64,000 nt of DNA from NCBI RefSeq assembly GCF_000321415.2, contig NC_019902.2:3100001-3164000 (forward strand). Direction: 5' to 3'. Within the stretch, counting starts at the first letter, position 1; each line of letters starts with the position of its first letter. Made by a program: the position numbers and the translations under genes. Shown one piece after another: positions 8,174 to 16,742 of this stretch. The notes beneath the pieces were generated by a model. That model was not told the DNA's origin. It saw nothing but the letters and a program-made list of their open reading frames with translations, and searched no databases. The DNA is from Thioalkalivibrio nitratireducens DSM 14787. Its GTDB lineage: Bacteria > Pseudomonadota > Gammaproteobacteria > Ectothiorhodospirales > Ectothiorhodospiraceae.

Positions 8174-8643
8174 CCGCGGCACCTCCCCGGCGCGGGTGGG
8201 CATGGCTGCTGCTCGCACTGATGTTGACGGCAGGCAACGTGCAGGGCGAGCTGCGGCTGATCGATGGCTGGATTGCAGAGCCACCCCCTGGCTCGCGCAT
8301 CCTCGCGGGGTATCTGACCCTGGAAAACCGGGGCATCGGGAGCCGTTCCCTGGTCAGGGTATCGAGCCCGCAATTCTCGCGGGTCGAAATGCATCGCACG
8401 GTCATCGTGGACGGGATCGCACGCATGGAGGCCCTTGTGCGCATCGAGATTCCGGCCGGTGGCCGACTGGTCATGCAGCCCGGAGCCGACCATCTGATGC
8501 TGATCGATCCTGCGACTCGTCTGGAAAGCGGGCAGGAGGTCGAGCTTCACCTGGAGTTCGATGACGGGTCGGCGCGGTCGCTGGTACTGCAGGTGCAGCC
8601 TCGTGTCCAACGGGGCGCACCGGGTCACCAGCACCATCACTAG
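8170..8643 (+). CDS. PCuAC periplasmic copper chaperone
   Basis: A 157-residue exported protein with a hydrophobic signal (about residues 10-26). It keeps the exact family spacing for Cu(I): H75-X10-M86-X21-H108-X-M110. The C-terminus ends in HQHHH, a further potential metal site. PCuAC passes Cu(I) to the CuA site of cytochrome oxidase together with SCO. Its start overlaps the SCO1 stop by four bases, so the two chaperones should be made together. Confidence 0.93.
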   Translation: MTAAPPRRGWAWLLLALMLTAGNVQGELRLIDGWIAEPPPGSRILAGYLTLENRGIGSRSLVRVSSPQFSRVEMHRTVIVDGIARMEALVRIEIPAGGRLVMQPGADHLMLIDPATRLESGQEVELHLEFDDGSARSLVLQVQPRVQRGAPGHQHHH

Positions 8644-8664
8644 GGGAACGCTGGTTCATGCGCT

Positions 8665-8755
8665 CGTCATTGCAGGCGAAACGTAGCAATCCAAACGGAA
8701 TTCTCGAAATCAATATCTTATGGATCGCCACGTCGCTTCGCTCCTCGCGATGACG
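8665..8755 (+). repeat. Palindromic intergenic repeat (CGTCATTGC type)
   Basis: A 91-base imperfect inverted repeat: the left arm begins CGTCATTGCAGGCGAAACG and the right arm ends GCTTCGCTCCTCGCGATGACG. It matches the general form of the GTCATTGCGAGGAGCGAAGC repeats found between genes in many proteobacteria, probably non-autonomous MITE-like elements. It follows the PCuAC gene by 21 bases and could also end its transcript as a hairpin. Confidence 0.7.
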
Positions 8756-9125
8756 GATTCTTCATCGTTTCCCTAGTGAGCCATGCGGCAAGTTCATCAC
8801 CGGATCGCTTCACCAGGCACACAGGCGCTACGTAGGGCCAGTTTGAAATACGATGGCTATTTCTGCGCGTGCCCGCCTTGCTCCGGCGCGTCTGGCCGTG
8901 CTCCATAGGCACCGAACTTTCCGCATGGCCCACCAGTGACACTCACCCGCAGAAGCGGATCGCACCCATGGATCGGCCATCTCACGGCGCTTGTCGGGGC
9001 CGAACCGCACGATCCGGCGCTGGTGCCAGCCGGCACGGCCTGCGCAGGGGATTGCAATCCACTCCCGAGGCGCGTGGCGGCAGGCAGTCCACAGCGGAAT
9101 CGGCCGAAGCGGGCGGAAACCTCGG
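8756..9125. other. Intergenic region, no gene seen
   Basis: About 370 bases between the repeat and the CBS gene. Several frames are open but read as arginine-, alanine- and glycine-rich shadows. No RNA or promoter is evident. Confidence 0.45.
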
Positions 9126-9581
9126 TTACAGCCAACCGTTTTCACAACTGTCGCCGCGCACACGGCGAACGTACTCCGGCTCCGGGCCGGTGCTTTCCTC
9201 CGGCACGAGCGTTTCCAACATACTGAGTAACCGGGTCATCGAGAGCATACCCGCCACCTGCCCGGCCCGGTCGAGTACCAGTAACCAATGCTGATTGCGG
9301 TTTCGCATCAACGCCAGTGCCGACGCGAGTTTCGCGTCCACGAAGCAGACCGCTGGATGAGGATCGCACAGCATGAACACGGTGGCCTCGTCAGGATCGA
9401 ATCCCCCCCCCATACCCTGCCGGGCAAGGTCGCGTTCGCTGACGGTGCCGATCAACTTCCCACTCTCAACGACCACAAGCGCCGGCGCATCGGATCTGGC
9501 CAGAAGCGCGCCCGCTTCTCGTAACGAACTGCGCGGCCCGATCGCGGCCACGTTTCTCAAGGTGAATTCGCCAATAATCAT
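9126..9581 (-). CDS. CBS-pair domain protein
   Basis: A 151-residue protein made of two CBS motifs. The first spans about residues 10-55 (LREAGALLAR, LVVVESGKLIGTVSERDLAR) and the second about 75-130 (SALALMRNRNQHWLLVLD, VAGMLSMTRLLS). CBS pairs bind adenosyl ligands and act as energy sensors, usually regulating a partner. The start at 9581 is fixed by GGAGG seven bases upstream; the frame runs further but reads as non-protein. A run of eight C bases within the gene leaves the frame intact. No partner gene is adjacent, so its target is unknown. Confidence 0.85.
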   Translation of the reverse strand: MIIGEFTLRNVAAIGPRSSLREAGALLARSDAPALVVVESGKLIGTVSERDLARQGMGGGFDPDEATVFMLCDPHPAVCFVDAKLASALALMRNRNQHWLLVLDRAGQVAGMLSMTRLLSMLETLVPEESTGPEPEYVRRVRGDSCENGWL

Positions 9582-10257
9582 CTCATAACCTCCGGCCCGA
9601 CTGCGGCGGCTCTGCGCAAATCTGCACGTGACCGCTCGCCGCTTGCGATACCGGGCCCGCTGTGGCTCTGTGTCGCCGATGATGGCCGATGGCGTCGTGT
9701 CGAAGCTGACGCCGCCAATTTTCGGATGGCGGCAACCCGACACGGCGGACACACCGTTACGCCCTGGGCCATTCGCCCGGGGACGTCTATCGCTCCCTCC
9801 AGTCGAACGCTGGCGTCCTTGACCGCAAGGCTTCGCTGTCTACACTTCAATTCATAGACGGTGAGAGTGGTGTCGTTAATAGGAATTGTTTTGTTCAACC
9901 CGATAAGCCGACCTTTTGACGGCGGGGCCGGCGGAGATCCGGCCGCTGGGAACGCGGCGCAAAATGCTGGGCGGTCGCTTCCTCCTCGCGAAACTCGAGG
10001 GCGATACGTTGAACGCCCCCTAGTGGCGCACCGCGCAGCAGCGCACCCGGGATGCCCATATCCGCATGCAATGGTGCATGACGCCACTCGGAACGAGCCC
10101 CCTCGCCGGCAACCCTCCGGAGCATGCGGAGCACGAAACCTGCATCGTCTGCCGCCAGCAGGATAAAGAAGTCCGGTTACCGCGGCAGTCCCATTGATCG
10201 GTCTTGGTTCAGGAACGGCAACTGCCGCCGTACACAACGCGGTAGATGAGGTGGGAC
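9582..10257. other. Long intergenic region
   Basis: Nearly 680 bases. A CTACACT box is at 9840-9846, without an obvious gene after it. Near 10120-10197 the plus strand encodes a short cysteine-containing stretch ending in a stop (EHETCIVCRQQDKEVRLPRQ), which may be a gene relic. I cannot assign anything firmly. Confidence 0.35.
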
Positions 10258-11289
10258 ATGGTCGAGGAAGCGCTTCAGCTCCGCCTGGCGGTGGGTGCCC
10301 TGGTCATCGGAGTGGCGTTCGGAATCGTGGCGCAGCGTTCGAAGTTCTGCATGGTGGCCGCGATCAGCAACTGGGTCCTGATGCGTGACTATCGGCAAGC
10401 ACATGCGTACCTGGTGGCGATCACGGTGGCGCTGGTCGGTACCCAGGTGCTGGAACTGGGATTCGCCATCCCGATCGGGGAATCGGGTTTCCGTATCGGC
10501 ACCCTGGACTGGGTTGCGGCCGCCTCAGGAGGAGTCATCTTCGGTGTCGGGGCGATGCTCGCGGGCGGTTGTGCCGGGCGCACGCTTGTCCGGTCGGCCG
10601 AGGGGAATCTGGGTTCGCTGATCGCCCTGATCGCATTTGCAATCGCCGCGATGGTCACCCTGTTCGGGGTGCTGCAACCGGTACGCGCCTGGATCCGCCA
10701 GTCTGCCGTCCCGCTGGCCACGGACGACGCCTCGGTTGCGGCGCTGCTGCAGATTCCGCCATGGTGGATCATTGCAGCGGTCGTGGTGCTGGTCACGCTG
10801 CTGGTGCTGTTGACCGGGCGACGGACCCGGAGCGCCTGGATGATCGTGTCCGGGGCGGTAATCGGGCTGCTGGTCGCGGCCGGGTGGTGGCTGACGGGAT
10901 ATTTCGCCCATGACGAATTCGAACCGACGCCACCGCTGTCACTGACATTCTCGGGACCCTTGGCGCGCGCCAGTCTCTACGTCACCGCGCAGATCACTAC
11001 GGGAACGTACTTCGGATTGTTCCTGATACCCGGGGTGCTACTCGGCGCGCTGGCCTCGGCCCTGGCGGGCAGAGAATTCCATTGGGTGATGCCCGACGCA
11101 TCCCGGGTGGGGGCGTTCACGTTCGGCGGTATGCTGATGGGTGTCGGCGCGATTCTCGCCGGTGGCTGCAACATCGGCCACGGGTTGAGCGGGCTCTCGA
11201 CACTTTCACTTCAGGCCGTCATCGCGGTAGCCGGGATCATTGCCGGGATGCGCCTGACGCTGGCCTGGCTGCAGTGGCGCGACCGCTGA
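10258..11289 (+). CDS. YeeE/YedE family (TsuA-like) sulfur-compound transporter
   Basis: A 343-residue membrane protein with about nine segments and the cysteine motifs of YeeE/YedE transporters: RSKFCM near the start, GGCAGR in the first half and GGCNIGHGLSG in the second. In TsuA these cysteines relay thiosulfate through the membrane. Length and two-fold symmetry fit TsuA. I use the ATG at 10258, just after AGGTGG; an in-frame ATG at 10246 is also possible. It converges on ctaB with an 18-base gap, so it is a separate unit. The substrate could be thiosulfate or another reduced sulfur species. It supports a sulfur-active lifestyle. Confidence 0.88.
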   Translation: MVEEALQLRLAVGALVIGVAFGIVAQRSKFCMVAAISNWVLMRDYRQAHAYLVAITVALVGTQVLELGFAIPIGESGFRIGTLDWVAAASGGVIFGVGAMLAGGCAGRTLVRSAEGNLGSLIALIAFAIAAMVTLFGVLQPVRAWIRQSAVPLATDDASVAALLQIPPWWIIAAVVVLVTLLVLLTGRRTRSAWMIVSGAVIGLLVAAGWWLTGYFAHDEFEPTPPLSLTFSGPLARASLYVTAQITTGTYFGLFLIPGVLLGALASALAGREFHWVMPDASRVGAFTFGGMLMGVGAILAGGCNIGHGLSGLSTLSLQAVIAVAGIIAGMRLTLAWLQWRDR

Positions 11290-11307
11290 ACCCGAAGCGC
11301 TCCTGGA

Positions 11308-12234
11308 TCACTGGCTGAGCACGGCGAACCAGAAACCCAGGTAGCGGTCGGCGAGCAGAGCCGCGAAGAGCGCCAACAGGTAGAAGATGGAATACAGAAA
11401 GGTACGGATGGCCCGCTGGTGGCTGCGGGTGACGAGCAGCATCACGGCGTGATATAGAAAGCCCCCCCCGAGCACGAGGGCCGCCAACAGGTACAGCCAA
11501 CCGCTGATGCCCATCCCCGCAGGCAACAGGGTCACTGCCAGTAGCAGCACGGTGTACAGCAGGATCTGCAGGCGGGTGAAGTCCTCACCGTGGGTAACCG
11601 GCAGCATCGGGATGCCGACACGCGCGTAGTCGTCCTTCCGGTAGATCGCCAGCGCCCAGAAATGGGGCGGAGTCCACGTGAACACGATCAGAAACAGCAC
11701 AAGCGCCAACGGTTCCACCTGCCCGGTCACCGCCGTCCAACCCAGCAATGGCGGCATCGCCCCGGCGGCTCCCCCGATCACGATATTCTGGGGCGTCGCG
11801 CGCTTCAGGAACACGGTATAAACCACTGCATAACCGACGAGCGAGAACAGAGTCAGCGTCGCGGTCACGCCGTTGACCAGCAGGACCAGGATCAGGAAAC
11901 CCGAGAGCCCGATCACGCCTGCGAACACCAGACCGTGCTCCATGCCCAGGTGACCGGATGGCAGCGGGCGCCCGCGGGTGCGGTCCATCAGCGCATCGGC
12001 GTGGCGATCCAACACGTGGTTCAGGGCGGCGGCCGAACCAGCCATCAGGCCGATTCCGAGAGTTCCGAACACCAGCGCCTGCCAGGGCACCGAGCCCGGC
12101 GCGGCGAGCAGCATGCCGACCCAAGCCGTGAACAGCATCACGGCGACCACCTTCGGCTTGCACAGCGCGAGGTAGTCCCGCCAGTGCCCCAGCAGGCCGT
12201 GCTGCACGGTCACGGTGAGCGCCTTGAGGGTCAT
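11308..12234 (-). CDS. ctaB: Protoheme IX farnesyltransferase (heme O synthase)
   Basis: A 308-residue UbiA-superfamily membrane protein. It carries the prenyl-diphosphate-binding motif NHVLDRHADALMDRT with spaced N and D residues, and a second family motif YRKDDYARVGIPMLP. It adds a farnesyl tail to heme b to make heme O, the first step to heme A. The start at 12234 is chosen because its ATG overlaps the stop of ctaA in ATGA; the longer frame to 12387 is not protein-like. It ends the SURF1-SCO-like-ctaA-ctaB operon. Confidence 0.95.
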   Translation of the reverse strand: MTLKALTVTVQHGLLGHWRDYLALCKPKVVAVMLFTAWVGMLLAAPGSVPWQALVFGTLGIGLMAGSAAALNHVLDRHADALMDRTRGRPLPSGHLGMEHGLVFAGVIGLSGFLILVLLVNGVTATLTLFSLVGYAVVYTVFLKRATPQNIVIGGAAGAMPPLLGWTAVTGQVEPLALVLFLIVFTWTPPHFWALAIYRKDDYARVGIPMLPVTHGEDFTRLQILLYTVLLLAVTLLPAGMGISGWLYLLAALVLGGGFLYHAVMLLVTRSHQRAIRTFLYSIFYLLALFAALLADRYLGFWFAVLSQ

Positions 12235-13415
12235 TCCGTCCACCTCCTCCATCGTCTGCGTCGCAGTACACTGCCGTGTTCCAGCCCGGGTCCGCTCAGT
12301 CCCATCCGATGCTCCCGGCCCGATCCGGTCAGTGCGGCCATGGTTGTTTGCGCGGCAACGGGATCGGTCCGGTTCAGCGCGCGCCACAGGGTGAACACGG
12401 CGAGCAGCAGCAGCGCCGCCACCGCGTTATGGGCAACAGCGACCGGCAGCGGCAGCTGGAACAGCACGTTCGAGACCCCGAGGCCCGCCTGCAAGAGCAG
12501 GAACGCCAGGGTCCCCCCGGCCAGCGCACGTAAGCGGCGATCGCCGCGCCACAGGATGAATACAGCAAGTCCGCCGAGCAGCAGCAGGGTGGTCACCGCG
12601 CCGATTCGGTGAGACACGTGGATCGCGGTGCGTGCCGGTGTATCCAGTAAGCCGTATTCATAGTCCAGGCCCCCCCCCCTCCAGAGCACAAACGCCTCGC
12701 GGAAATCCGCCTCGGGCCACCACTGTCCCTGACACTGCGGCAAGTCCGGGCAGGTTAGCGCGGCATAGTTGGCGCTGGTCCAGCCGCCCAGCGCGATCTG
12801 GACAACCAGCACCAGCGCGCCCAGCGCGGCGAAATGCGGCAGCCATCCACGCGTAGGCTCACGCTCGGTCTCCGACGCGGCCGGCGGTCGGCCGGGGTCT
12901 GGCTTTGGCGACGCTCGTCGGCGCGAAGGCCGGGTCACCAGGATCAAGTGCCATAACAGGAGCAGCGTGGCGAACCCCCCGAGCAGGTGCGCCATGACCA
13001 CGACCGGCTTCAGTTGCAGGGTCACGGTCCACATGCCCAGCAAGGATTGCAACACGATCAATATCAGCAACAGGATCGGTACGACCACCGGCTGCCCGGG
13101 CCGGTGCCGCTCGCGCCAGGCCACAACGGCAAGCGCCAGGATCACCAGGCCCAGCAGCCCCGCAGCGTAGCGATGCACCATTTCCTTCCAGGCTTTCGCC
13201 ACCTCCACCGGCCGTTCCGGGAAGGCGAGGCTGGCCTGCTCGACGACCGCCGGTTGCGTCGGGGCGAGCAGCCGGCCGTAACAACCGGGCCAGTCCGGAC
13301 AGCCCAGGCCGGCATCGGAAAGGCGGACATAGGCACCCAGCACGATCACCGCCAGGGTCAGCACGAACGCGATCCGAATTCCGACGAAGAACTGCGACTG
13401 CGAGTCCATGGTCAC
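12231..13415 (-). CDS. ctaA: Heme A synthase (COX15/CtaA)
   Basis: A 394-residue, eight-segment membrane protein. Conserved heme-ligand histidines lie in EMVHRYAA, VVMAHLLGG, HVSHRIGA and AVAHNAVA. Both halves carry an extracellular cysteine pair (GLGCPDWPGCYG and LTCPDLPQCQG). It oxidises the C8 methyl of heme O to a formyl group. A charged linker after the fourth segment and an arginine-rich tail after the last segment are longer than usual. A GTG at 13415 overlaps the upstream stop by four bases; an ATG at 13409 is an equally possible start. It is coupled by ATGA to ctaB. Confidence 0.95.
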   Translation of the reverse strand: MTMDSQSQFFVGIRIAFVLTLAVIVLGAYVRLSDAGLGCPDWPGCYGRLLAPTQPAVVEQASLAFPERPVEVAKAWKEMVHRYAAGLLGLVILALAVVAWRERHRPGQPVVVPILLLILIVLQSLLGMWTVTLQLKPVVVMAHLLGGFATLLLLWHLILVTRPSRRRASPKPDPGRPPAASETEREPTRGWLPHFAALGALVLVVQIALGGWTSANYAALTCPDLPQCQGQWWPEADFREAFVLWRGGGLDYEYGLLDTPARTAIHVSHRIGAVTTLLLLGGLAVFILWRGDRRLRALAGGTLAFLLLQAGLGVSNVLFQLPLPVAVAHNAVAALLLLAVFTLWRALNRTDPVAAQTTMAALTGSGREHRMGLSGPGLEHGSVLRRRRWRRWTE

Positions 13416-14038
13416 CCGATACGCGAGTTGCGAAGCAACTTGCGCACATCTTTCAGCATGTCGCTCCCGCTCACCTCCGGCCCGTAGCGCAACAGGAGGT
13501 TGCCGAGCGGATCCAGCAGAAAGACCTGCCCCATGGCACCCTCGCCCAGCCGTTCCAGCACCACAGCCAGGGCTTCCCGGTCACCGGTGACCAGTTGCAG
13601 CCGGGGATGATCCTTGAGCAGCGGGGCCAGCTGGGAAAGGCTGCGCGAATCGGTCGACAGGTAGACTCGTTGCACCCGGTCCATGTTGTGGCCGAGCGCC
13701 AGCCGCAATTGGCGCGTATTCACCAGCGCCGCGTCGCAGGCAGGGCCGCAACGGCGATCGCCAACGTACAGCAGCGTCCAATAGCCGCGAAGCGCTTCGG
13801 TGCCGAAAGACTCCCCGCGCAGGTCCACCAGCGCGACGGGCGCGAGGGGCTGCGGGGGATCCATCAGCTGACCATGGTTGGTATAGGTCGTCGGCTTCCA
13901 GACCCCCGGGTTGTGGTAGAGCCAGCTTGCAGTCACGAGCGGCAGCGCAAAGACCAGGACCAGCAGGATCAGCGCCAGCCGGCCGCGCCACCTGCGCAGA
14001 TCCCGCCCTGACTGCGGGTCGTCAGCGACCGTATTCAT
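13412..14038 (-). CDS. SCO-like thioredoxin-fold oxidase assembly protein
   Basis: A 208-residue protein with one N-terminal membrane segment (about 20-42) and a periplasmic thioredoxin-like domain. It has a CGPAC pair in VGDRRCGPAC, at the position of the CxxxC copper site of SCO proteins, and ends GQVFLLDPLGNLLLRYGPE, as in that fold. The SCO histidine is not obvious, so it may be a reductase or a structural relative rather than a copper carrier. It is encoded between SURF1 and ctaA, overlapping both (17 and 4 bases), a common arrangement in oxidase operons of gamma- and betaproteobacteria. Confidence 0.8.
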   Translation of the reverse strand: MNTVADDPQSGRDLRRWRGRLALILLVLVFALPLVTASWLYHNPGVWKPTTYTNHGQLMDPPQPLAPVALVDLRGESFGTEALRGYWTLLYVGDRRCGPACDAALVNTRQLRLALGHNMDRVQRVYLSTDSRSLSQLAPLLKDHPRLQLVTGDREALAVVLERLGEGAMGQVFLLDPLGNLLLRYGPEVSGSDMLKDVRKLLRNSRIG

Positions 14039-14789
14039 GGAACCTCCTTCGGCGGGTCAACACGAGGGCGATGATCACCAGCGCCAGCGCGAGACCGAAC
14101 CATTGCACCGCGTAGGCCAGGTGGCGTTCGGGCCCCATCGGCAACACCGGGCGCCAGTCGCGCAGGTATCCTGATGGCTGGTCCGGATCCAGGCGCACGG
14201 TCAGCGGAACGACGTCCCGCTGCAGCCGCTCGCCCATTGCCTCGAAGTCCAGATACTGGATCACGCGCGGCCAGGTCGCGGCGTCATCCATGGCACCGAG
14301 CCGGTAGCCCTCGCCAAACGGGACGTAGACATGGCCCCGGATCGACACGGGATCCGCGCTCAGACCTTCGCTCACGTCGGGCAGCATCCCCCGCTCCGGA
14401 CTTCGCGGAATCCAGCCGCGCTCGATCAGCACCGCCCGCCCACTGCCGCTGTGCACCAGGGGCGTAATCACGCGATAGCCGATCCGACCCTCCCGGACCT
14501 GGTTATCGAGCAGGAACTGCTGCTCGCGCAGGTAATGTCCCGAAACCACCACCGCCTGGAAGCGCAGCGTCTCCAGTGGGTCCGCCGACAGGTCGAGTGG
14601 TTGGTACCGCTCCCCGGCTGCGGCCTCGAAGGCGGCCAGCAGCGCCCTTTTCTCATCCGCTCGCTGCAACTGCCAGTGGCCGAGCGCAAGGAACAGTGCC
14701 AGCAGCGCAACACCGGCCACCCACGGCACCCATCGCAGGAAGCGAGCGCGCGCCGCGCCCCGCTGATTCACACCCACGGTCGGCGCCAT
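14022..14789 (-). CDS. SURF1 family cytochrome oxidase biogenesis protein
   Basis: A 255-residue protein with a membrane segment at each end and a periplasmic domain between, the SURF1 topology. Family marks are LGHWQLQRADEKRALL after the first helix, the FQAVVVSGHYL and LDNQVREGRIGYRVITPL strands, the RGWIPR loop and HLAYAVQWFGLALALVI at the last helix. SURF1 helps insert heme A into oxidase subunit I. The ATG at 14789 is preferred. It heads the leftward assembly operon, and its gene end overlaps the next start by 17 bases. Confidence 0.92.
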   Translation of the reverse strand: MAPTVGVNQRGAARARFLRWVPWVAGVALLALFLALGHWQLQRADEKRALLAAFEAAAGERYQPLDLSADPLETLRFQAVVVSGHYLREQQFLLDNQVREGRIGYRVITPLVHSGSGRAVLIERGWIPRSPERGMLPDVSEGLSADPVSIRGHVYVPFGEGYRLGAMDDAATWPRVIQYLDFEAMGERLQRDVVPLTVRLDPDQPSGYLRDWRPVLPMGPERHLAYAVQWFGLALALVIIALVLTRRRRFHEYGR

Positions 14790-14797
14790 GCCCCGGC

Positions 14798-14803
14798 TAT
14801 ACT
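14798..14803 (+). promoter_or_regulatory. Putative -10 element TATACT
   Basis: TATACT (within CTATACT) lies in the 44-base gap between divergent SURF1 and DUF2909 genes, about 30 bases before the DUF2909 ATG. No clear -35 is visible. Confidence 0.4.
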
Positions 14804-14833
14804 CCTGCTGTCTGCGGCTCGAGAGAGGCACAC

Positions 14834-15046
14834 ATGTGGATACAGCTCACCGTGATCGCCTTGCTGCTGCTGATCCTGGGCAGCCTTGCGTCCGGGCTGC
14901 TTTTCCTGGTGCGCGACACTCATGAGCGCACGCGCACGGTCCGGGCCCTGACCTGGCGCATCGGACTCTCCATCGCCTGTTTTCTCCTGTTGCTGCTGGG
15001 CGCGGCACTGGGCTTCATCCAGCCCCACGGGATCGGCGCGGGCTGA
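14834..15046 (+). CDS. DUF2909 twin-transmembrane small protein
   Basis: A 70-residue protein with two membrane helices (about 2-24 and 43-62) joined by a charged loop, RDTHERTRTVRALTWR. This is the layout of DUF2909 proteins that sit in oxidase clusters of many gammaproteobacteria. A GAGAGAGG ribosome site precedes the ATG. It is the only rightward gene within the oxidase block, divergent from SURF1 and convergent with ctaE. Its function is unknown, but the conserved position suggests a part in oxidase assembly or stability. Confidence 0.8.
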   Translation: MWIQLTVIALLLLILGSLASGLLFLVRDTHERTRTVRALTWRIGLSIACFLLLLLGAALGFIQPHGIGAG

Positions 15047-15049
15047 ACC

Positions 15050-15066
15050 ACCGATCCCCGATCGGT
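15050..15066 (+). terminator. Small hairpin after DUF2909 gene
   Basis: ACCGATC-CCC-GATCGGT is a perfect 7-base stem starting 4 bases after the stop and followed by TTGTG. There is no long U-run, so it is a weak terminator at best. Confidence 0.4.
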
Positions 15067-15161
15067 TTGTGCAGTCGCCGCAGGGGGCGGCAGGTAAAAC
15101 GCGTTGCAGCGCCGGGGTGCGGCACTGCTGCATCGACACGATTCCGCCTGCTGCCATCGCC

Positions 15162-16061
15162 CTACAGCCAGTACACGAACACGAACAGAACCAGCCATAC
15201 GACATCGACGAAGTGCCAGTACCAGGCTACGGCTTCGAACCCGAAGTGTTCCTGGCTCGAGAAATGGCCACGCAGCGAGCGCAACAGGATCACGGCCAGC
15301 ATGATCACCCCGAGGGTGACGTGAAGCCCGTGGAAACCGGTCAGCAAGTAGAACGTCGAACCGTAGATGCCCGAGGCCAGGGTCAGGTTCAGGTCACGGT
15401 ACGCATGGCCGAATTCGTAGACCTGAAACGCCAGGAACAGCACGCCCAGCACGATGGTGGCGACAAGCCCCCAGATCAGCTGCCGCTGGTTGTCCCGCTT
15501 CAGTCCCCAGTGCGCCCAGGTGATCGTCGCACCGCTGGCGAGCAGGATGGCGGTATTCACGGCCGGGATACCCCAGGCGCCGATGGTGTCGAACGCGCCG
15601 CCGAGTGCTTCTGGCCCTGCGGTCGGCCAGGCGGCCTCGAACTCGGGCCACAGGAAGATATTCGTGCTCAGCCCGACCCCTTCGCCGCCGAGCCAGGGTA
15701 CCGCCAGCACGCGGGCATAGAACAGCGCGCCGAAAAATGCGCCGAAGAACATCACCTCGGAAACGATGAACCAGCCCATGCCCTGGCGGAAGGAGCGGTC
15801 CACCTGTGCGTTGTAAAGGCCCGCCCGGCTCTCCCCGATCACCGTGCGGAACCAGCCGAACACCATGTACAGCATGATCGCCGTGCCGGCCGCCATGATC
15901 CAGGGCCCGAGCGGGATATGGCCGTTGAAGGACATCCCGATGCCCACCACGAGCACGCCGAGCCCCACCGAACCGATGATGGGCCAGCGGCTGCCGTGCG
16001 GGACATAGTAGGTACCCTGTGCATGTGCCACGTCATGTCCCCCGTTCATCGGATTGCCCAC
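15162..16061 (-). CDS. ctaE: Cytochrome c oxidase subunit III
   Basis: A 299-residue, seven-helix membrane protein. Typical stretches are YVPHGSRWPIIGSVG at the start, GMGWFIVSEVMFFGAFFGALFYARV with the conserved E and FF in helix III, TGFHGLHVTLG, and the final WHFVDVVWLVLFVFVYWL. Subunit III stabilises the oxidase core. Its start overlaps cox11 by about 29 bases (an in-frame ATG at 16049 shortens this), so it is co-transcribed with ctaC-ctaD-cox11 as the last gene of that operon. Confidence 0.96.
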   Translation of the reverse strand: MGNPMNGGHDVAHAQGTYYVPHGSRWPIIGSVGLGVLVVGIGMSFNGHIPLGPWIMAAGTAIMLYMVFGWFRTVIGESRAGLYNAQVDRSFRQGMGWFIVSEVMFFGAFFGALFYARVLAVPWLGGEGVGLSTNIFLWPEFEAAWPTAGPEALGGAFDTIGAWGIPAVNTAILLASGATITWAHWGLKRDNQRQLIWGLVATIVLGVLFLAFQVYEFGHAYRDLNLTLASGIYGSTFYLLTGFHGLHVTLGVIMLAVILLRSLRGHFSSQEHFGFEAVAWYWHFVDVVWLVLFVFVYWL

Positions 16062-16620
16062 GCGGCCCGCTCGCCGTGTCCTTCAGTTCGAACAGGGTGT
16101 AGGCGAGCGTGATTCGCTCGACGCGCGGCGGGAGCCCCGGATCCACCACGAAGGCCACCGGCATCTCGCGTGATTCGCGCGGTCCGAAGGCCTGCCGGGT
16201 GAAACAGAAACACTCGGTCTTGCTGAAGTGGCGCGCGGCGGACGAGGGCGAAACGCTGGGCACCGCCTGCCCGACCGCGGCGTCCTCGCGCCGGTTGCTG
16301 GCCACGAAGTGGGTCACGTACTGCCGGCCCGGGTGCACTTCCATCTGCGTCACCGCGGGGGAGAACCCCCAGTCGAGCCCCTGGTTCCGGATCGCAACGA
16401 ACTCCACGATCACGGTACGCTCGGTGTCCACCGTCGCGACCGCCGGGGCCGAAGTCCCGGTCAGCGACGCGCTGCGGCCGTTGAGTCCGGTGACTTCGCA
16501 GATCACGTCATACAGTGGCACCAGCGCGAAGCCGAATCCGAACATGCCCAGCACCACCGCCCCGAGCCGGATCGCGGTACGCCGGTTGCTGCGCCGGAGA
16601 TAAACGTCGTTCCCTTTCAT
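16033..16620 (-). CDS. ctaG: Cytochrome c oxidase assembly protein Cox11 (CuB insertion)
   Basis: A 195-residue protein with one N-terminal membrane helix (about 17-38) and a periplasmic immunoglobulin-like domain. The copper-binding motif ECFCF is present, along with LVPLYDVICEVTGLNG after the helix and PGLPPRVERITLAYTLF near the end. Cox11 delivers Cu(I) to the CuB site of subunit I. Its ATG overlaps the stop of a 40-codon gene in ATGA, and it is itself overlapped by ctaE, giving a tightly coupled cox1-small-cox11-cox3 order. Confidence 0.95.
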   Translation of the reverse strand: MKGNDVYLRRSNRRTAIRLGAVVLGMFGFGFALVPLYDVICEVTGLNGRSASLTGTSAPAVATVDTERTVIVEFVAIRNQGLDWGFSPAVTQMEVHPGRQYVTHFVASNRREDAAVGQAVPSVSPSSAARHFSKTECFCFTRQAFGPRESREMPVAFVVDPGLPPRVERITLAYTLFELKDTASGPRGQSDERGT

Positions 16621-16739
16621 GAGCGCAAGGCCACGCTGATGATGAATCCCGCATAGAAACCCGCGGCGACCAGCGCCAGCAAGACGGCGGTCACTACCAC
16701 CCGCCGCCGACGCCGTTTCCGGTCAACCATCGCAGCCAT
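16617..16739 (-). CDS. Cytochrome oxidase small assembly-type protein
   Basis: A 40-residue open frame exactly filling the gap between ctaD and cox11. It starts with ATG at 16739, three bases before the ctaD end, and overlaps the cox11 start in ATGA. The product has a strongly basic head (DRKRRRRRVVV) and one helix (VTAVLLALVAAGFYAGFIIS). Proteins of this size and shape are annotated as small oxidase assembly proteins at the same position in other proteobacteria. Position, coupling and topology make it convincing despite its length. Direct evidence of function is lacking. Confidence 0.75.
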   Translation of the reverse strand: MAAMVDRKRRRRRVVVTAVLLALVAAGFYAGFIISVALRS

Positions 16740-16742
16740 GGG

